Part shown: piece by piece, positions 36,212 to 44,905 of the stretch
How positions within the stretch are numbered: position 1 is the stretch's first letter
Layout of the letters: each line of letters starts with the position of its first letter
NCBI RefSeq assembly: GCF_030929615.1
Contig: NZ_JAVFVU010000021.1
Span: 62,001-126,000, forward strand
Source: Dyadobacter sp. LHD-138
GTDB lineage: Bacteria; Bacteroidota; Bacteroidia; Cytophagales; Spirosomataceae
DNA: 64,000 bases
Direction of reading: 5' to 3'
Notes under the pieces: model-generated
Seen by the model: only the letters and a program-made list of their open reading frames with translations
Database searches by the model: none
What the model was told of the DNA's origin: nothing
Position numbers and translations under genes: made by a program

Positions 36212-37144
36212 ATGAAGAACAAAATTATTCGGGCCGCATTAACCTTCGGGATCTTATCGGGAACAATTTCCGCAAATGCTCAGGATAAAATGCATGTTTT
36301 GAAGCTCAAAACGGCAAAAGATATGCATGCTTTCTTTCAATATACCGGCAATGATGTTATGCTGATCGCCGGTCACCGTGGCGGCATGGTAAAAGGATTT
36401 CCGGAAAATTCCATAGCCACCTTTGAAAACACACTCCGGCATACGCCCGCTTTTTTTGAAATTGATCCGCGGCTGACGAAAGACAGCGTTATCGTACTGA
36501 TGCATGATGCAACACTGGACAGAACCACGACGGGCAAAGGAAAATTATCCGATTATACTTTTGCCGAGCTGAAACAATTCCGGCTGAAAGATGCCGAGGG
36601 AAATGTTACCCATTATGGCATCCCTACCCTGTCGGAGGTCATTGAATGGGCGCGGGGAAAAACGATTATCAATCTTGACCACAAGGATGTGCCGCTGGCC
36701 ATGACGGCTGCTTTGATACGAAAACATAAGGCCGACGCCTTTGTGATGCTCACCGTTCACAGTCCGTCGGAAGCCCGGTTTTATCTTGATGATAACAAGG
36801 ACCGCACTTTTTCTGCGTTCATAAAAACCAAAAAAGAGTTTGAAGCCTACGAGCAGGCCGAGGTTCCTTTCCCACAATTGATTGCATACATAGGGCCATT
36901 GGTCAAACCGGATAATAAGGAATTGTATGACCTTCTGAATAAAAAAGGGGCGATGTGCATGATCTCGGCTGCCTCTTCCTATGACAAATCCAAAACCGCT
37001 GAGGAGAGAAAAGCTGCTTACATCGCTATCGTAAAAGACGGTGCGTCCATTCTTGAATCCGATTATCCCATTGAGGCTGCGACGGCCATACAGGATCTGA
37101 TCAAAAAGGACAGCCCCAAGCAAAAGTTTTTTAGCAAAAAGTAG
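36212..37144 (+). CDS. Secreted glycerophosphodiester phosphodiesterase
   Basis: A 310-residue periplasmic GDPD-family enzyme. A signal peptide (MKNKIIRAALTFGILSGTISANAQ) is followed by the metal and phosphate site: GHRGG (H55, R56), PENS (65-68), EIDPRLTKD (E83, D85) and MHD (H98). The TIM-barrel C-terminus ends DGASILESDYPIEAATAI. It releases a polyol or alcohol from a phosphodiester such as glycerophosphoglycerol, teichoic-type polymer fragments or deacylated phospholipid. As the last gene of an operon whose transporter is of the polyol type, it may supply the polyol that the operon consumes. All family residues are present. Confidence 0.9.
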   Translation: MKNKIIRAALTFGILSGTISANAQDKMHVLKLKTAKDMHAFFQYTGNDVMLIAGHRGGMVKGFPENSIATFENTLRHTPAFFEIDPRLTKDSVIVLMHDATLDRTTTGKGKLSDYTFAELKQFRLKDAEGNVTHYGIPTLSEVIEWARGKTIINLDHKDVPLAMTAALIRKHKADAFVMLTVHSPSEARFYLDDNKDRTFSAFIKTKKEFEAYEQAEVPFPQLIAYIGPLVKPDNKELYDLLNKKGAMCMISAASSYDKSKTAEERKAAYIAIVKDGASILESDYPIEAATAIQDLIKKDSPKQKFFSKK

Positions 37145-37196
37145 GAAAATGGGGATGAAATAGTTCCGCTATTCCATCTCCATTCTCTTACCTTCT

Positions 37197-37388
37197 TTAT
37201 AACGCCACAAGATCCGACTCCCTGAAAGTATCTTCGACCGACTCCCCAACCGCGTTGTTAAATCTACACCGCACCTCCCCGGCAAATTCAGAGGTTGCTT
37301 CATCCACGACATTTTTAACGACTGTCATTCCATGGGTTCCTGTTTTCACCTTGACCCAGGCTCCTTGTTCAAATTTCGGCTTGCTCAT
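37197..37388 (-). CDS. DUF2158 (YodC-like) small protein
   Basis: A 63-residue protein of a single small beta-barrel domain: FEQGAWVKVKTGTHGMTVVK then CRFNN and EDTFRESDLVAL. The pattern G..V..KSGGPxMTV..........C.WF........F....L of DUF2158 fits. It is cytosolic and of unknown function; YodC of E. coli is the named relative. It is monocistronic; a weak imperfect stem-loop (37151-37181) lies between its end and the phosphodiesterase stop. ATG at 37388 (MSKPKF) is the normal family start. Confidence 0.75.
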   Translation of the reverse strand: MSKPKFEQGAWVKVKTGTHGMTVVKNVVDEATSEFAGEVRCRFNNAVGESVEDTFRESDLVAL

Positions 37389-37522
37389 GATTTCTGGTTT
37401 TTAGGCATATAACATTTCCTTTTTGCAACGGGTTTACATCAACTAAACCCGAGGCTTTCATATGAACGTATTATATCTCTCCAACATTTCTCCTACTACT
37501 TTCGTGCCAGAAAACGCCACAG

Positions 37523-38098
37523 CTAGCGATTCCGTGAAAGCAGCCGTTTAGCATTTTCCGAGGCGCAAATTAATCCGGCGACCATCATGATTACGTCTTT
37601 AATGACCAATCGCCCCGCGCCTGATAAATAAGGAAATCCATAACGCGGCGTCGGGAAATCGCCTCCCAAATTGGGAACATAAACTTCCGGCGTGGTTATC
37701 AAAAAGCTTAGCGTTACCAATGACATGCCAAATGTCAGCAAGCCACCGATGAGCCCAATCTTCGAAAACCAAATACCTAGCAGTGTCAGCGTACCGATGA
37801 TCACAATGACCGTCCCTAATCCATAGGAAAAAATGTAGGTTCTATTTTCCTTATGCCAGTCTATGTTCTTTTGTACTGTTTTTCCTTCGGGATTTTTATA
37901 TTCATTGTATTCCGGCGCTTCTTTACTGTAAAAAAAGGACATCAACGGGCTGTTGGCAACAAATGGAACGATACCATCAGCCTCATATTGATAGACTTTT
38001 AGTCCGCCGATCCAGACCATTACTATAAATATTGATAATCGCGTCAGGTTGATAAAATATGACTGGCTATTCGCTAAAATTGTGATTAGTCTATTCAT
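37523..38098 (-). CDS. DUF417 family inner-membrane protein (RclC/YkgB-like)
   Basis: A 191-residue membrane protein with four predicted helices: LSIFIVMVWIGGLKV, YGLGTVIVIIGTLTLLGI, GGLLTFGMSLVTLSFLITTP and KDVIMMVAGLICAS. The motifs GGLKVYQYEADGIVPFVANSPLMSF and VIKDVIMM are conserved in DUF417. E. coli RclC belongs to this family and contributes to survival of reactive chlorine species. An RclA or RclR homologue is not next to it, so the stress role here is only by family analogy. The gene stands alone, with a 284-bp gap on its 5' side in which I see no gene. Confidence 0.85.
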   Translation of the reverse strand: MNRLITILANSQSYFINLTRLSIFIVMVWIGGLKVYQYEADGIVPFVANSPLMSFFYSKEAPEYNEYKNPEGKTVQKNIDWHKENRTYIFSYGLGTVIVIIGTLTLLGIWFSKIGLIGGLLTFGMSLVTLSFLITTPEVYVPNLGGDFPTPRYGFPYLSGAGRLVIKDVIMMVAGLICASENAKRLLSRNR

Positions 38099-38382
38099 TG
38101 TCTTTTATTGTTTTGTTCACTATTGAGCCAAATTATCCCCACGCGAAAATCTCCGCATATGCTACGAAAATCCTCACTACTAAATCGGAGTCGACGTTAT
38201 AGATAAACGCCCATACAACGGATCTCTACCCACCCTGAAATGCCAATTATTTTTCCGGATCAGATTCAATATCATTCAAACACCACTATACCGGCGATTT
38301 GAACGGGGAGTTCACTGCCAACATTTTCCTGTTGTTATTACAAAGATAGACAGGGTTGGCCCGGATCAAAACGAAACTTAAC

Positions 38383-39729
38383 CTATCTCTTCAAATAGGA
38401 AAGTCCAATCGAAAGACCAATTTGATAGGGTTGAATTTGAAATTTGGTATCCGGATTTACCATTTTCGTGAAGCTATATTCCACATAAGGGCCAACGTTA
38501 AGCCGCGCATTTTCACCTAGCCGAAACTCTTTGCCAATGGCTAAATTCCCCCACAAGACATTTGTATTTGTTTGTAATTCCCGCGAAAACTCCAGACCCA
38601 CATCTCCAAAGTAATGCTGAAAAACGGATGCACTTTTTATAACGCCATGCCGTTTTATGCCAAGACCGACAAATTTGAGTTTGTTATTCTGTTCGTACTG
38701 AATTCCTTTTGGGACAAAAACATAGTCCTTCGAACCCTTACTAAGTTCAAATTCATCAGAGGCAATTTCATACCCAAATGACTGATTCATTTGGCCATAG
38801 CTAAAAAGAAACTGAAAGGCGCCTTTTGTCAGACCACCTGTCAATTTGTAGCCGAGCCTGCCTAAGGAAATTTCAGAAGGGACACGTATGTTTTGATAAA
38901 CAACGCCCGGCGAGGCTTTAACTGTCAGTACCTGGACGGTATTTAAGGAAATTAAATTGACAACAAAGCCAACATCCCGGGTCTTCTTGTCAGCCTTATT
39001 GCTTTCCTTTTTAGCGGTATTTAAATCAGCGTTGATCCCCAGCTTTGGTTCAAAATTGTAAGCTAAGTATGGCCTTTTACCGATTATTTCCAGATCATAT
39101 CCTAGCGCCAATGCCTTATTGCCAAAGGATAAATTGTCGTTTACTTTCTCAAAACTTACCGAATTTAAATTTCCGTCCGGTATGCGCACAAAAGTCCCGG
39201 TTCCCCTTGCATCTGACTCATTCGATCGTAAAACACTGTCCTTACTATTTTCATAAGTAGTAACAACTTCAATGGGTTTAAGCACCTTTGTTATATGACC
39301 AATCGAAAGCGCTGACTTTTTTTCTTTAATAACCCCTTTTAGTGTTTTGACTGTATTTCTGTCATTCGGAAGCGGAATTAATTTATTTTCGTTTACAGCT
39401 GGCTCCACGCCATTTTCTTTTGAATCACGATCTGTGGGAGCATTTTGCAATTTTGTCAAATTCTTGAAAGACGCTACTCTGGAGGCGTCCGCAGCAGTTT
39501 TTTCTTTTACTTTAAAAATGGAAAAATACAAAAAGGAACCTAAAAGCAAAAAAGCTATGAATCCGCCAGCTAACAAACTTCCACGCCCGGCGGACTGCCA
39601 GTAAGGGACCTTTTGTCTATTCAAAATAATCTCTTCTGATGCTTTTCCTGCTTCCGCTTCAAAGTCATCAAATTTTCGTTTGAGCGCCGCTTTAAGTGCG
39701 CTATCGATATCATTATCCCGGGATTTCAT
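38383..39729 (-). CDS. Putative anti-sigma protein: cytosolic segment, one TM helix, beta-rich C-terminal domain
   Basis: A 448-residue protein whose start overlaps the end of the ECF sigma gene by 17 bp, the usual place for an anti-sigma factor. Residues 1-48 are charged and helical (DNDIDSALKAALKRKFDDFEAEAGKASEEI). A single membrane helix spans about 50-72. A variable, Ser/Thr/Asn-rich linker runs to about 200, and the last 250 residues alternate polar and hydrophobic residues in beta-hairpin fashion, ending PYQIGLSIGLSYLKR like an outer-membrane barrel. No zinc-finger or FecR domain is recognisable. The combination of an inner-membrane anchor and a porin-like C-terminus is odd. The anti-sigma role is inferred from position. 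Confidence 0.6.
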   Translation of the reverse strand: MKSRDNDIDSALKAALKRKFDDFEAEAGKASEEIILNRQKVPYWQSAGRGSLLAGGFIAFLLLGSFLYFSIFKVKEKTAADASRVASFKNLTKLQNAPTDRDSKENGVEPAVNENKLIPLPNDRNTVKTLKGVIKEKKSALSIGHITKVLKPIEVVTTYENSKDSVLRSNESDARGTGTFVRIPDGNLNSVSFEKVNDNLSFGNKALALGYDLEIIGKRPYLAYNFEPKLGINADLNTAKKESNKADKKTRDVGFVVNLISLNTVQVLTVKASPGVVYQNIRVPSEISLGRLGYKLTGGLTKGAFQFLFSYGQMNQSFGYEIASDEFELSKGSKDYVFVPKGIQYEQNNKLKFVGLGIKRHGVIKSASVFQHYFGDVGLEFSRELQTNTNVLWGNLAIGKEFRLGENARLNVGPYVEYSFTKMVNPDTKFQIQPYQIGLSIGLSYLKR

Positions 39730-40290
39730 AACGATTTATTCCAATTTCCTGTAACTTCTTCATTAAAACACTTCGTGCTCTGTGATACTGAGAGCGCACT
39801 GTACCATCCGCTATGGATAACATCGCCGCAATCTCTGCGTGTGTATATCCATCGATTAAATGCAGGTTCACAATCATTCTATACCCATCCGGTAACTGCG
39901 CGATAATGTTTAGAATAACCGCTGTGTCCATTCGATCGATCAGAGATTCATAATCCTCCGTCTGAAAACTGGTATCAGAATTATCCAAATCTACGTGAAG
40001 CAGCTGCTGCCGTGTGGTTCTGTTGTAATAGTTAATCGCTGTACGGATGACAACGGATTTGACCCAACTGTCAATCGATTCTATTTCCCTAACCTCAGCG
40101 ATATTTTTGAAGACCTTGATGAATGCTTCCTGAAAAATATCTTCGCCCTCTGCATGTGTTTTTGCATAACGAATACAAACACCTATCAGCTTTGCTTTAT
40201 ATTTTTTATAAAACTCAGTTTGCGCACTGGCTTCAAGCCTTTGACAAGTTCATTCAGAGTCCCGTACTTTTTGCCGCGAAAAAACTTCAT
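39713..40290 (-). pseudogene. ECF sigma factor gene with an apparent frameshift near its 5' end
   Basis: ATG at 40290 opens a frame reading MKFFRGKKYGTLNELVKG that soon meets a stop. From about 40240 the next frame continues EASAQTEFYKKYKAKLIGVC, then region 2 (IRYAKTHAEGEDIFQEAFIKVFKNI), the linker and region 4 (LPDGYRMIVNLHLIDGYTHAEIAAML, GTVRSQYHRARSVLMKKL) without interruption to 39713. One missing base at about 40235-40245 would restore a normal sigma factor of about 192 residues; otherwise the gene is broken. No ATG, GTG or TTG start precedes region 2 in the second frame. The rest of the protein is well conserved, so sequencing error, recent mutation or programmed frameshifting are all open. 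It is co-transcribed with the membrane protein gene that overlaps it. Confidence 0.8.
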
Positions 40291-40338
40291 TGATCAGGGG
40301 TAATGGAAAACAAAGCAATCAGACATGTATTTCAACTT

Positions 40339-41274
40339 TCACTTCCTGTCATGAACTATTGATATGTTGAGCTGGGATGTGATGACATTGCCATCCAGGT
40401 CAAAATCCAAAGCATAGCGGTACCCCCTGACCCCAACGATACCCAACATAAAGATATGATAACCTGAAATGTTATTTTCTGCAAATTTGTAATTCTGGTC
40501 GCTAAGTAAAAGTCCGGTGTTTTTAGTGAATTTTTGAATACTTTCAGGAAGATCAGTCAAACGGGAAATGGCTTCAGCCCTTCTAAAAGAAACGATTAAT
40601 CGTCCTGCGTCATCAAAAACCATTTCACCTGTTTCCCCATTGACGTGATTTGTCCATGCAGTGTACTGCTTTTTGTTATCGTCAAGAACCATAATCTTGG
40701 CGATAACATTGGCATAATTATTACTTGTAAGATAGCTGGATATTTTATCATCCAAATCGTAATAACTAAATTTATGGTAGTTTGTCACGGTGACGTCGTA
40801 GTCACCTGAAGGCTGATTATAAGTTCTGAACCTTAACAGATAATCCTTCTGATCCACTGTGAACTTCGCCGTATAATTACGATCGCTCGCCTTGGTATTT
40901 ATAATTTCCCTATAGTCAGACAGAACGCCTTTGTTAGGAGACAGAACAGGGATTATTTCAAAGTATTTTTTAATAGAATCGGGCACCGTAGGGCTGATCA
41001 ATTTGTGCGCTGCCAGAATCTTGGATGGGTTTAATACAGCATAATACTGCAGTTCCCCATCTGAAAACCTCGCTTCCCATTCTTTGTCCTTTTCAAGCGT
41101 CTTTAAGGTAATTTCTTTCGCATTCGGGTAGGCATCCGCCAAAATTCTGGCCACAGTATCCGGAACCTGCTCGATTGGTCCAGGCTGTTCATCTTTTACT
41201 TTGCTGCAAGACGAAAGCGAAAATATCAGCAGTGCGAACAGATAGGTGCGGAGATTCAGTAACATGATTTTCAT
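40339..41274 (-). CDS. Lipoprotein with PepSY-like (BLIP-like) repeats
   Basis: A 311-residue predicted lipoprotein: signal YLFALLIFSLSSC with the lipid-anchored cysteine near residue 23. The first repeat (VARILADAYPNAKEITLKTLEKDKEWEARFSDGELQYYAVL) and a C-terminal one (LPESIQKF...YKFAENN..GYRYALDFDLDGNVI) have the A.I.A.YP.A...........W.A.F......... pattern of PepSY-like/DUF2874 domains, which are common in secreted Bacteroidota proteins. The function is unknown. It is transcribed toward the ECF sigma gene on the same strand with 48 bp between them, so an operon is possible. It is divergent from the next lipoprotein gene across 282 bp. Confidence 0.6.
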   Translation of the reverse strand: MKIMLLNLRTYLFALLIFSLSSCSKVKDEQPGPIEQVPDTVARILADAYPNAKEITLKTLEKDKEWEARFSDGELQYYAVLNPSKILAAHKLISPTVPDSIKKYFEIIPVLSPNKGVLSDYREIINTKASDRNYTAKFTVDQKDYLLRFRTYNQPSGDYDVTVTNYHKFSYYDLDDKISSYLTSNNYANVIAKIMVLDDNKKQYTAWTNHVNGETGEMVFDDAGRLIVSFRRAEAISRLTDLPESIQKFTKNTGLLLSDQNYKFAENNISGYHIFMLGIVGVRGYRYALDFDLDGNVITSQLNISIVHDRK

Positions 41275-41556
41275 GAGCTATTTGTCGGTTTAATCGTTTC
41301 AGTATTCCTGGAAAAGTAATATTAAAAACACAAGTTTTCTACTCAACATGACTGACACCAGGTATATACAAAACCGTTGCATGTAGCAATAAAATAATTG
41401 TAAATTTTCGATCGACGTTATAATACGTCCTAACATCTGGACAGCTACTTATATACTTGGCAGCAAGTTGAGCGCAAAACCGAAATTTAAATATGTAACC
41501 TTTTATGTATCAATTTATATTAATATCTTGGTGAAATTAATTGCACATACCTTACT

Positions 41557-42399
41557 ATGAAAAATCTACTCTACCTTCTCTCCTTTCTTCTTTTCATTTC
41601 CTGCGATCGCAACGATACGGAGCCAGGTGCAAATCCGGAAGTGATCGAGAAACATCAGGCTCCTTTTGGGGTTTCCGATGTTGATGTGAAATTGAAAAAA
41701 GTATATCTCAATGACGCCATCGTGGCAGCGTACTTTTATGAGGGGGATCAGCTAATCGAATTTAAGGGATATTCTCCCGCAGGAACTCATCAGTTGTGTG
41801 TGAATGGGCTCATCACCAGAAACGGCAAAATGCCAGATCAGTATGCGGTAAAGGCCGCGGAAATATCGTGGCCGGGAGGAATGGTGAATCAACCACTACG
41901 ACCCGCGTATACATTGAATTTTAGGGAGTCAAAACAGGATACCGTTCGTTATGTTTCAATCAGTAATCAGTTTTATAGTGGCGGCAACGTCTATTCCTTC
42001 GTTTATCGCTTTGATAAAAACGGCTATCTTCTCCAATCCGACCGAGGTGCCGACATACCAGCGGGATCTGCGGTGGTTTACGAAAGGGACGTAAGTCACA
42101 ATATTCGGGAATCGTATGGCACAACGTTTAGCAAAGCCAAGAAAGACCCCTCAACAAAATATGCCTATGATAATCACCCTAATCCATTTTTCAAATTAGG
42201 CATGGATCTGGAGGGAAGATTTTCAGTCAAATCATTGAGTCCCAATAATATTACCAAAGAAGAAGTCCCCAACGAAGGCAAGCCATACATTTTGCATTAC
42301 GACTATGAATATTTGCCGAATGGCTACCCAATCAAAGTTACCGTAACTGCTACACCAGAAGATTGGTTTTCCAAGAAAGTCTACAAGTTCGAATATTGA
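41557..42399 (+). CDS. Hypothetical lipoprotein
   Basis: A 280-residue protein with a short signal and lipobox (LLSFLLFISC, C16). The mature part is beta-rich with many aromatic residues, including FYEGDQLIEFKGYSPAG, VYSFVYRFDKNGYLLQSDRG and HYDYEYLPNGYPIKVTV. The last repeats recall the YxYD..G....... strands of Rhs-like or DUF4595-type Bacteroidota lipoproteins, without a firm match. No enzyme motif is visible. The gene is monocistronic and is followed by a bidirectional terminator at 42520-42554. It is real by composition and signal peptide; the function is unknown. Confidence 0.7.
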   Translation: MKNLLYLLSFLLFISCDRNDTEPGANPEVIEKHQAPFGVSDVDVKLKKVYLNDAIVAAYFYEGDQLIEFKGYSPAGTHQLCVNGLITRNGKMPDQYAVKAAEISWPGGMVNQPLRPAYTLNFRESKQDTVRYVSISNQFYSGGNVYSFVYRFDKNGYLLQSDRGADIPAGSAVVYERDVSHNIRESYGTTFSKAKKDPSTKYAYDNHPNPFFKLGMDLEGRFSVKSLSPNNITKEEVPNEGKPYILHYDYEYLPNGYPIKVTVTATPEDWFSKKVYKFEY

Positions 42400-42519
42400 G
42401 TTGCTTCAACATGTTTTTAATATGCTTCAACTTTTCAATTATAATTATTGCTCTGAAACATAAAAGTGAAATTTCTTGCCGTCTCCATGTTTAATGCAAA
42501 TGCTGCAATGCCAACAAAA

Positions 42520-42554
42520 AAAATGTGCATTCAAGGGGCTTGAATACACATTTT
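42520..42554. terminator. Bidirectional terminator between lipoprotein and CstB-like gene
   Basis: AAAATGTG-C-ATTCAAG (42520-42535) faces CTTGAAT-A-CACATTTT (42539-42554) around a GGG loop: a 15-bp stem with one mismatch, A-rich on the left and T-rich on the right. It lies between two convergent gene ends. Confidence 0.75.
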
Positions 42555-42573
42555 AGCAACTGGATTTGATCAT

Positions 42574-44028
42574 TTAATGGGCCGTATCAGCACCGATAAA
42601 CGGGACAACGGCTGCGCCCATATCATATACCTGAAGAGACGGAAGTTGTTTTTTCAGGATGCTTGCCGCCGTTGCCGAGCGATAGCCGGATCCGCAGTGA
42701 ACCAGCACGGGTTTGGATGTGGGGATCTCCGATAAACGGCTCTCCAATTCCTGCAAAGGAATGTTCACGGTATTCTTAAAAACAGGCTGATTCTTTACCT
42801 CCTTTTCAGTCCGTACGTCAAGATAGGTATACTTGTTCTCTTGTGGACGGAACCTGTTTTTATCAAATGCAGCCAGCTGATTCCCATTGGGGGCGTCATA
42901 GAAGAATGCGGCCAGGACATTACCTTCATAACCAATAGAAGCTATTTTTTTAAGAGCAGTCTGCAAGCCCGCGTCATCGCTGGCAATCAAATAAAATTTT
43001 GATTCCGGCGCCACCAGGCTGCCCAGCCATGTCTCCATGGAGCCCGTTGCCGGTATGTTGATGGCTCCCTTGATATAGGATGCCTGAAAAGCCTGGGAAG
43101 CACGGACGTCGATGAGCAATGCCTTGCTTTCTGGCTGATAATTTTTCGGCAAATGTTTGATTTTTGACAGACTCGGCTTGAATGCCGGTGCCCCTTGGTT
43201 ATTTAATTGCACATCGTGTGCGAAATATTTGGGAATGAACGGCTGATCACTCAGCAATACACTGACAAATTCTGCTTTTGTCCGTTTTTCAAAGGCATAA
43301 TTATTTTGCTTCTCATAGCCAATTGTCGAGGTGACTGCCTTCCGGATCGATTTTCCACAGAGCGAACCCGCCCCATGGGAAGGATAGACAATCACATCAT
43401 CGTCAAGTTTGGCAAACTTTTGATGAATGGTATCGTACATCATTTCAGCCAGCTTTTTTCTTTGCTTGTCACTTTCGCTGGAATAGTCCAGCAGATCGGG
43501 ACGCCCAACGTCGCCAAAAAACAACGAGTCACCACTGAATACAATTCTATCTTTCCCCTCCTCGTATAAGACCACCGCAATGTGCTCGGGGGCGTGTCCG
43601 GGGGTGTAAAGGGACCTAAGCCCTACTTTATCCGTCAACCTGATAACCTGGTCTTCGTCGAAAGCGGTTAAGGGATATTGGGATTTCGTTAAACTGCTGG
43701 CATAAATGGGTACATCCAGGTTTTGATGGATTTCCAGATGCGAACTGACAAAATCAGCATGCGGATGGGTTTCAATGATCCCGACAATTGAGGCCCCATG
43801 CTTTTTTGCAAAGTCGTAGTATACTTCGGGATTTCTTTGCGGATCTATAATAATTACTTTCTTACCGGCCATCACCGCATAGGAAAAATGTGCCAATCCT
43901 TTGTCTTCAAATTGCTCCACAGTATAATGAGCAGAACTTTGAAGCATTTTTCCCATAACATTCAAATTGCTGGCCAGCGATACAAAGCCCAGACCAGCGA
44001 GGTTGAAAACAAAATTCCGTCTTTCCAT
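42574..44028 (-). CDS. Metallo-beta-lactamase persulfide dioxygenase with two rhodanese domains (CstB-like)
   Basis: A 484-residue multidomain enzyme started at ATG 44028. The N-terminal segment MERRNFVFNLAGLGFVSLASN looks like a Tat-type or hydrophobic signal, unusual for CstB, which is cytosolic. The MBL domain has H88, H90, D92 and H97 (THPHADFVSSH), then GHAPEHIAV and FSGDSLFFGDVGRPDLL, the ETHE1/CstB iron site. A first rhodanese domain (about 280-370) lacks a cysteine in its active loop (IASDDAG). The second has CGSGYRSA near residue 440. Such proteins oxidise low-molecular-weight persulfides and transfer sulfane sulfur. It is divergent from an ArsR-rhodanese regulator across 178 bp, which fits sulfide- or persulfide-inducible expression. 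Confidence 0.85.
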   Translation of the reverse strand: MERRNFVFNLAGLGFVSLASNLNVMGKMLQSSAHYTVEQFEDKGLAHFSYAVMAGKKVIIIDPQRNPEVYYDFAKKHGASIVGIIETHPHADFVSSHLEIHQNLDVPIYASSLTKSQYPLTAFDEDQVIRLTDKVGLRSLYTPGHAPEHIAVVLYEEGKDRIVFSGDSLFFGDVGRPDLLDYSSESDKQRKKLAEMMYDTIHQKFAKLDDDVIVYPSHGAGSLCGKSIRKAVTSTIGYEKQNNYAFEKRTKAEFVSVLLSDQPFIPKYFAHDVQLNNQGAPAFKPSLSKIKHLPKNYQPESKALLIDVRASQAFQASYIKGAINIPATGSMETWLGSLVAPESKFYLIASDDAGLQTALKKIASIGYEGNVLAAFFYDAPNGNQLAAFDKNRFRPQENKYTYLDVRTEKEVKNQPVFKNTVNIPLQELESRLSEIPTSKPVLVHCGSGYRSATAASILKKQLPSLQVYDMGAAVVPFIGADTAH

Positions 44029-44141
44029 CACTGTTTATTGATTTATGTTAAAGAGCTGTTACACCACAGCATTGCCCATTGGATAATGCTGTAATGTTTA
44101 TTTACAACAGATTAAGACAAAGGTAGACTAGTTTTTTATTT

Positions 44142-44185
44142 ATTCAATAAATCTATTGAATGATTGAATTTGTTGATTATCTTCG
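44142..44185 (+). promoter_or_regulatory. Palindromic operator and promoter of the ArsR-rhodanese gene
   Basis: ATTCAATAAATCTATTGAAT (44142-44161) is a perfect 8-bp inverted repeat with a 4-base spacer, the size and symmetry expected of an ArsR-family site. A TTG within it (44156-44158) lies 19 bases before TATCTTCG (44178-44185), a near match to the Bacteroidota TAnnTTTG -7 element. A repressor on the palindrome would therefore block the -33 region. The site is 45 bp before the regulator ATG and 113 bp from the divergent CstB-like gene. Confidence 0.7.
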
Positions 44186-44206
44186 TTACATTATCTAGGT
44201 TAAAGT

Positions 44207-44872
44207 ATGGAAAAACAGGAATTCAAATCCAGGATCTACAACGAGCTTTCGGCACTTACCAAAGCGATGTCGAATCCATTTCGTCTGCAAATTATTGATT
44301 TGCTTGCCCAGGGAAGCCGCACGGTCGAGGAGATTGCCGGGCAGCTTTCCATCAGTATCGCCAATACTTCACAGCATCTCCAGGTTTTAAAAAGTGCCAA
44401 TTTGGTAACCGTATATAAACAAGGACATTATGCCCACTACCGGGTAGCCAGTGACGAAGTCGTGCGCAGCTGGCATAGCCTACGCGATTTGGGCATTAAC
44501 CGCCTGGCCGAAATCGACAGAACCCTGAGACAATTCAGGGAGGAAAGGGAGAGTTTTGAGAGTATTTCAATTGATGAACTGCTCCAAAAAATAGAACAGG
44601 GCAATGTGATGATCCTGGATGTAAGACCACAAAAGGAATTTGCCGCGGGACATATTACGGGTGCCCGATCTATTCCGATTGATCAATTAGCGCAAAGATT
44701 GGCCGAACTATCCGGTGAGAAAGAAACTGTTGTTTATTGCCGCGGACCATTTTGCGTATTTGCCGATGATGCCGTACAAATGCTGACACAGCGGGGCATT
44801 CCCTCCAGACGTCTGGAAGAAGGATTTCCAGATTGGAAAATACGCAACCTCCCCGTTACTGCCCTGATTTAA
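44207..44872 (+). CDS. ArsR-family regulator fused to a rhodanese domain
   Basis: A 221-residue DNA-binding sensor. Residues 10-100 form an ArsR winged helix (LTKAMSNPFRLQIIDLLAQGSRTVEEIAGQLSISIANTSQHLQVLKSANLV), and 120-215 a rhodanese domain with VMILDVRPQKEFAAGHI and the active loop C178-RGPF-C183-VFADDA. Two cysteines five residues apart in the loop, typical of ArsR-rhodanese fusions, suggest persulfide sensing through a disulfide, trisulfide or persulfide. It is divergent from the persulfide dioxygenase/rhodanese gene and probably represses it and itself at the 20-bp palindrome. A Rho-independent terminator follows. Confidence 0.9.
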   Translation: MEKQEFKSRIYNELSALTKAMSNPFRLQIIDLLAQGSRTVEEIAGQLSISIANTSQHLQVLKSANLVTVYKQGHYAHYRVASDEVVRSWHSLRDLGINRLAEIDRTLRQFREERESFESISIDELLQKIEQGNVMILDVRPQKEFAAGHITGARSIPIDQLAQRLAELSGEKETVVYCRGPFCVFADDAVQMLTQRGIPSRRLEEGFPDWKIRNLPVTALI

Positions 44873-44905
44873 CTGCGCGTGACTTTTAACGGCTAATACA
44901 TCAAC

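Noticed and set aside
37151-37181. Stem-loop after the phosphodiesterase gene
   Set aside because: The 13-bp stem has two mismatches and no T tract on either strand, so I did not call it a terminator.
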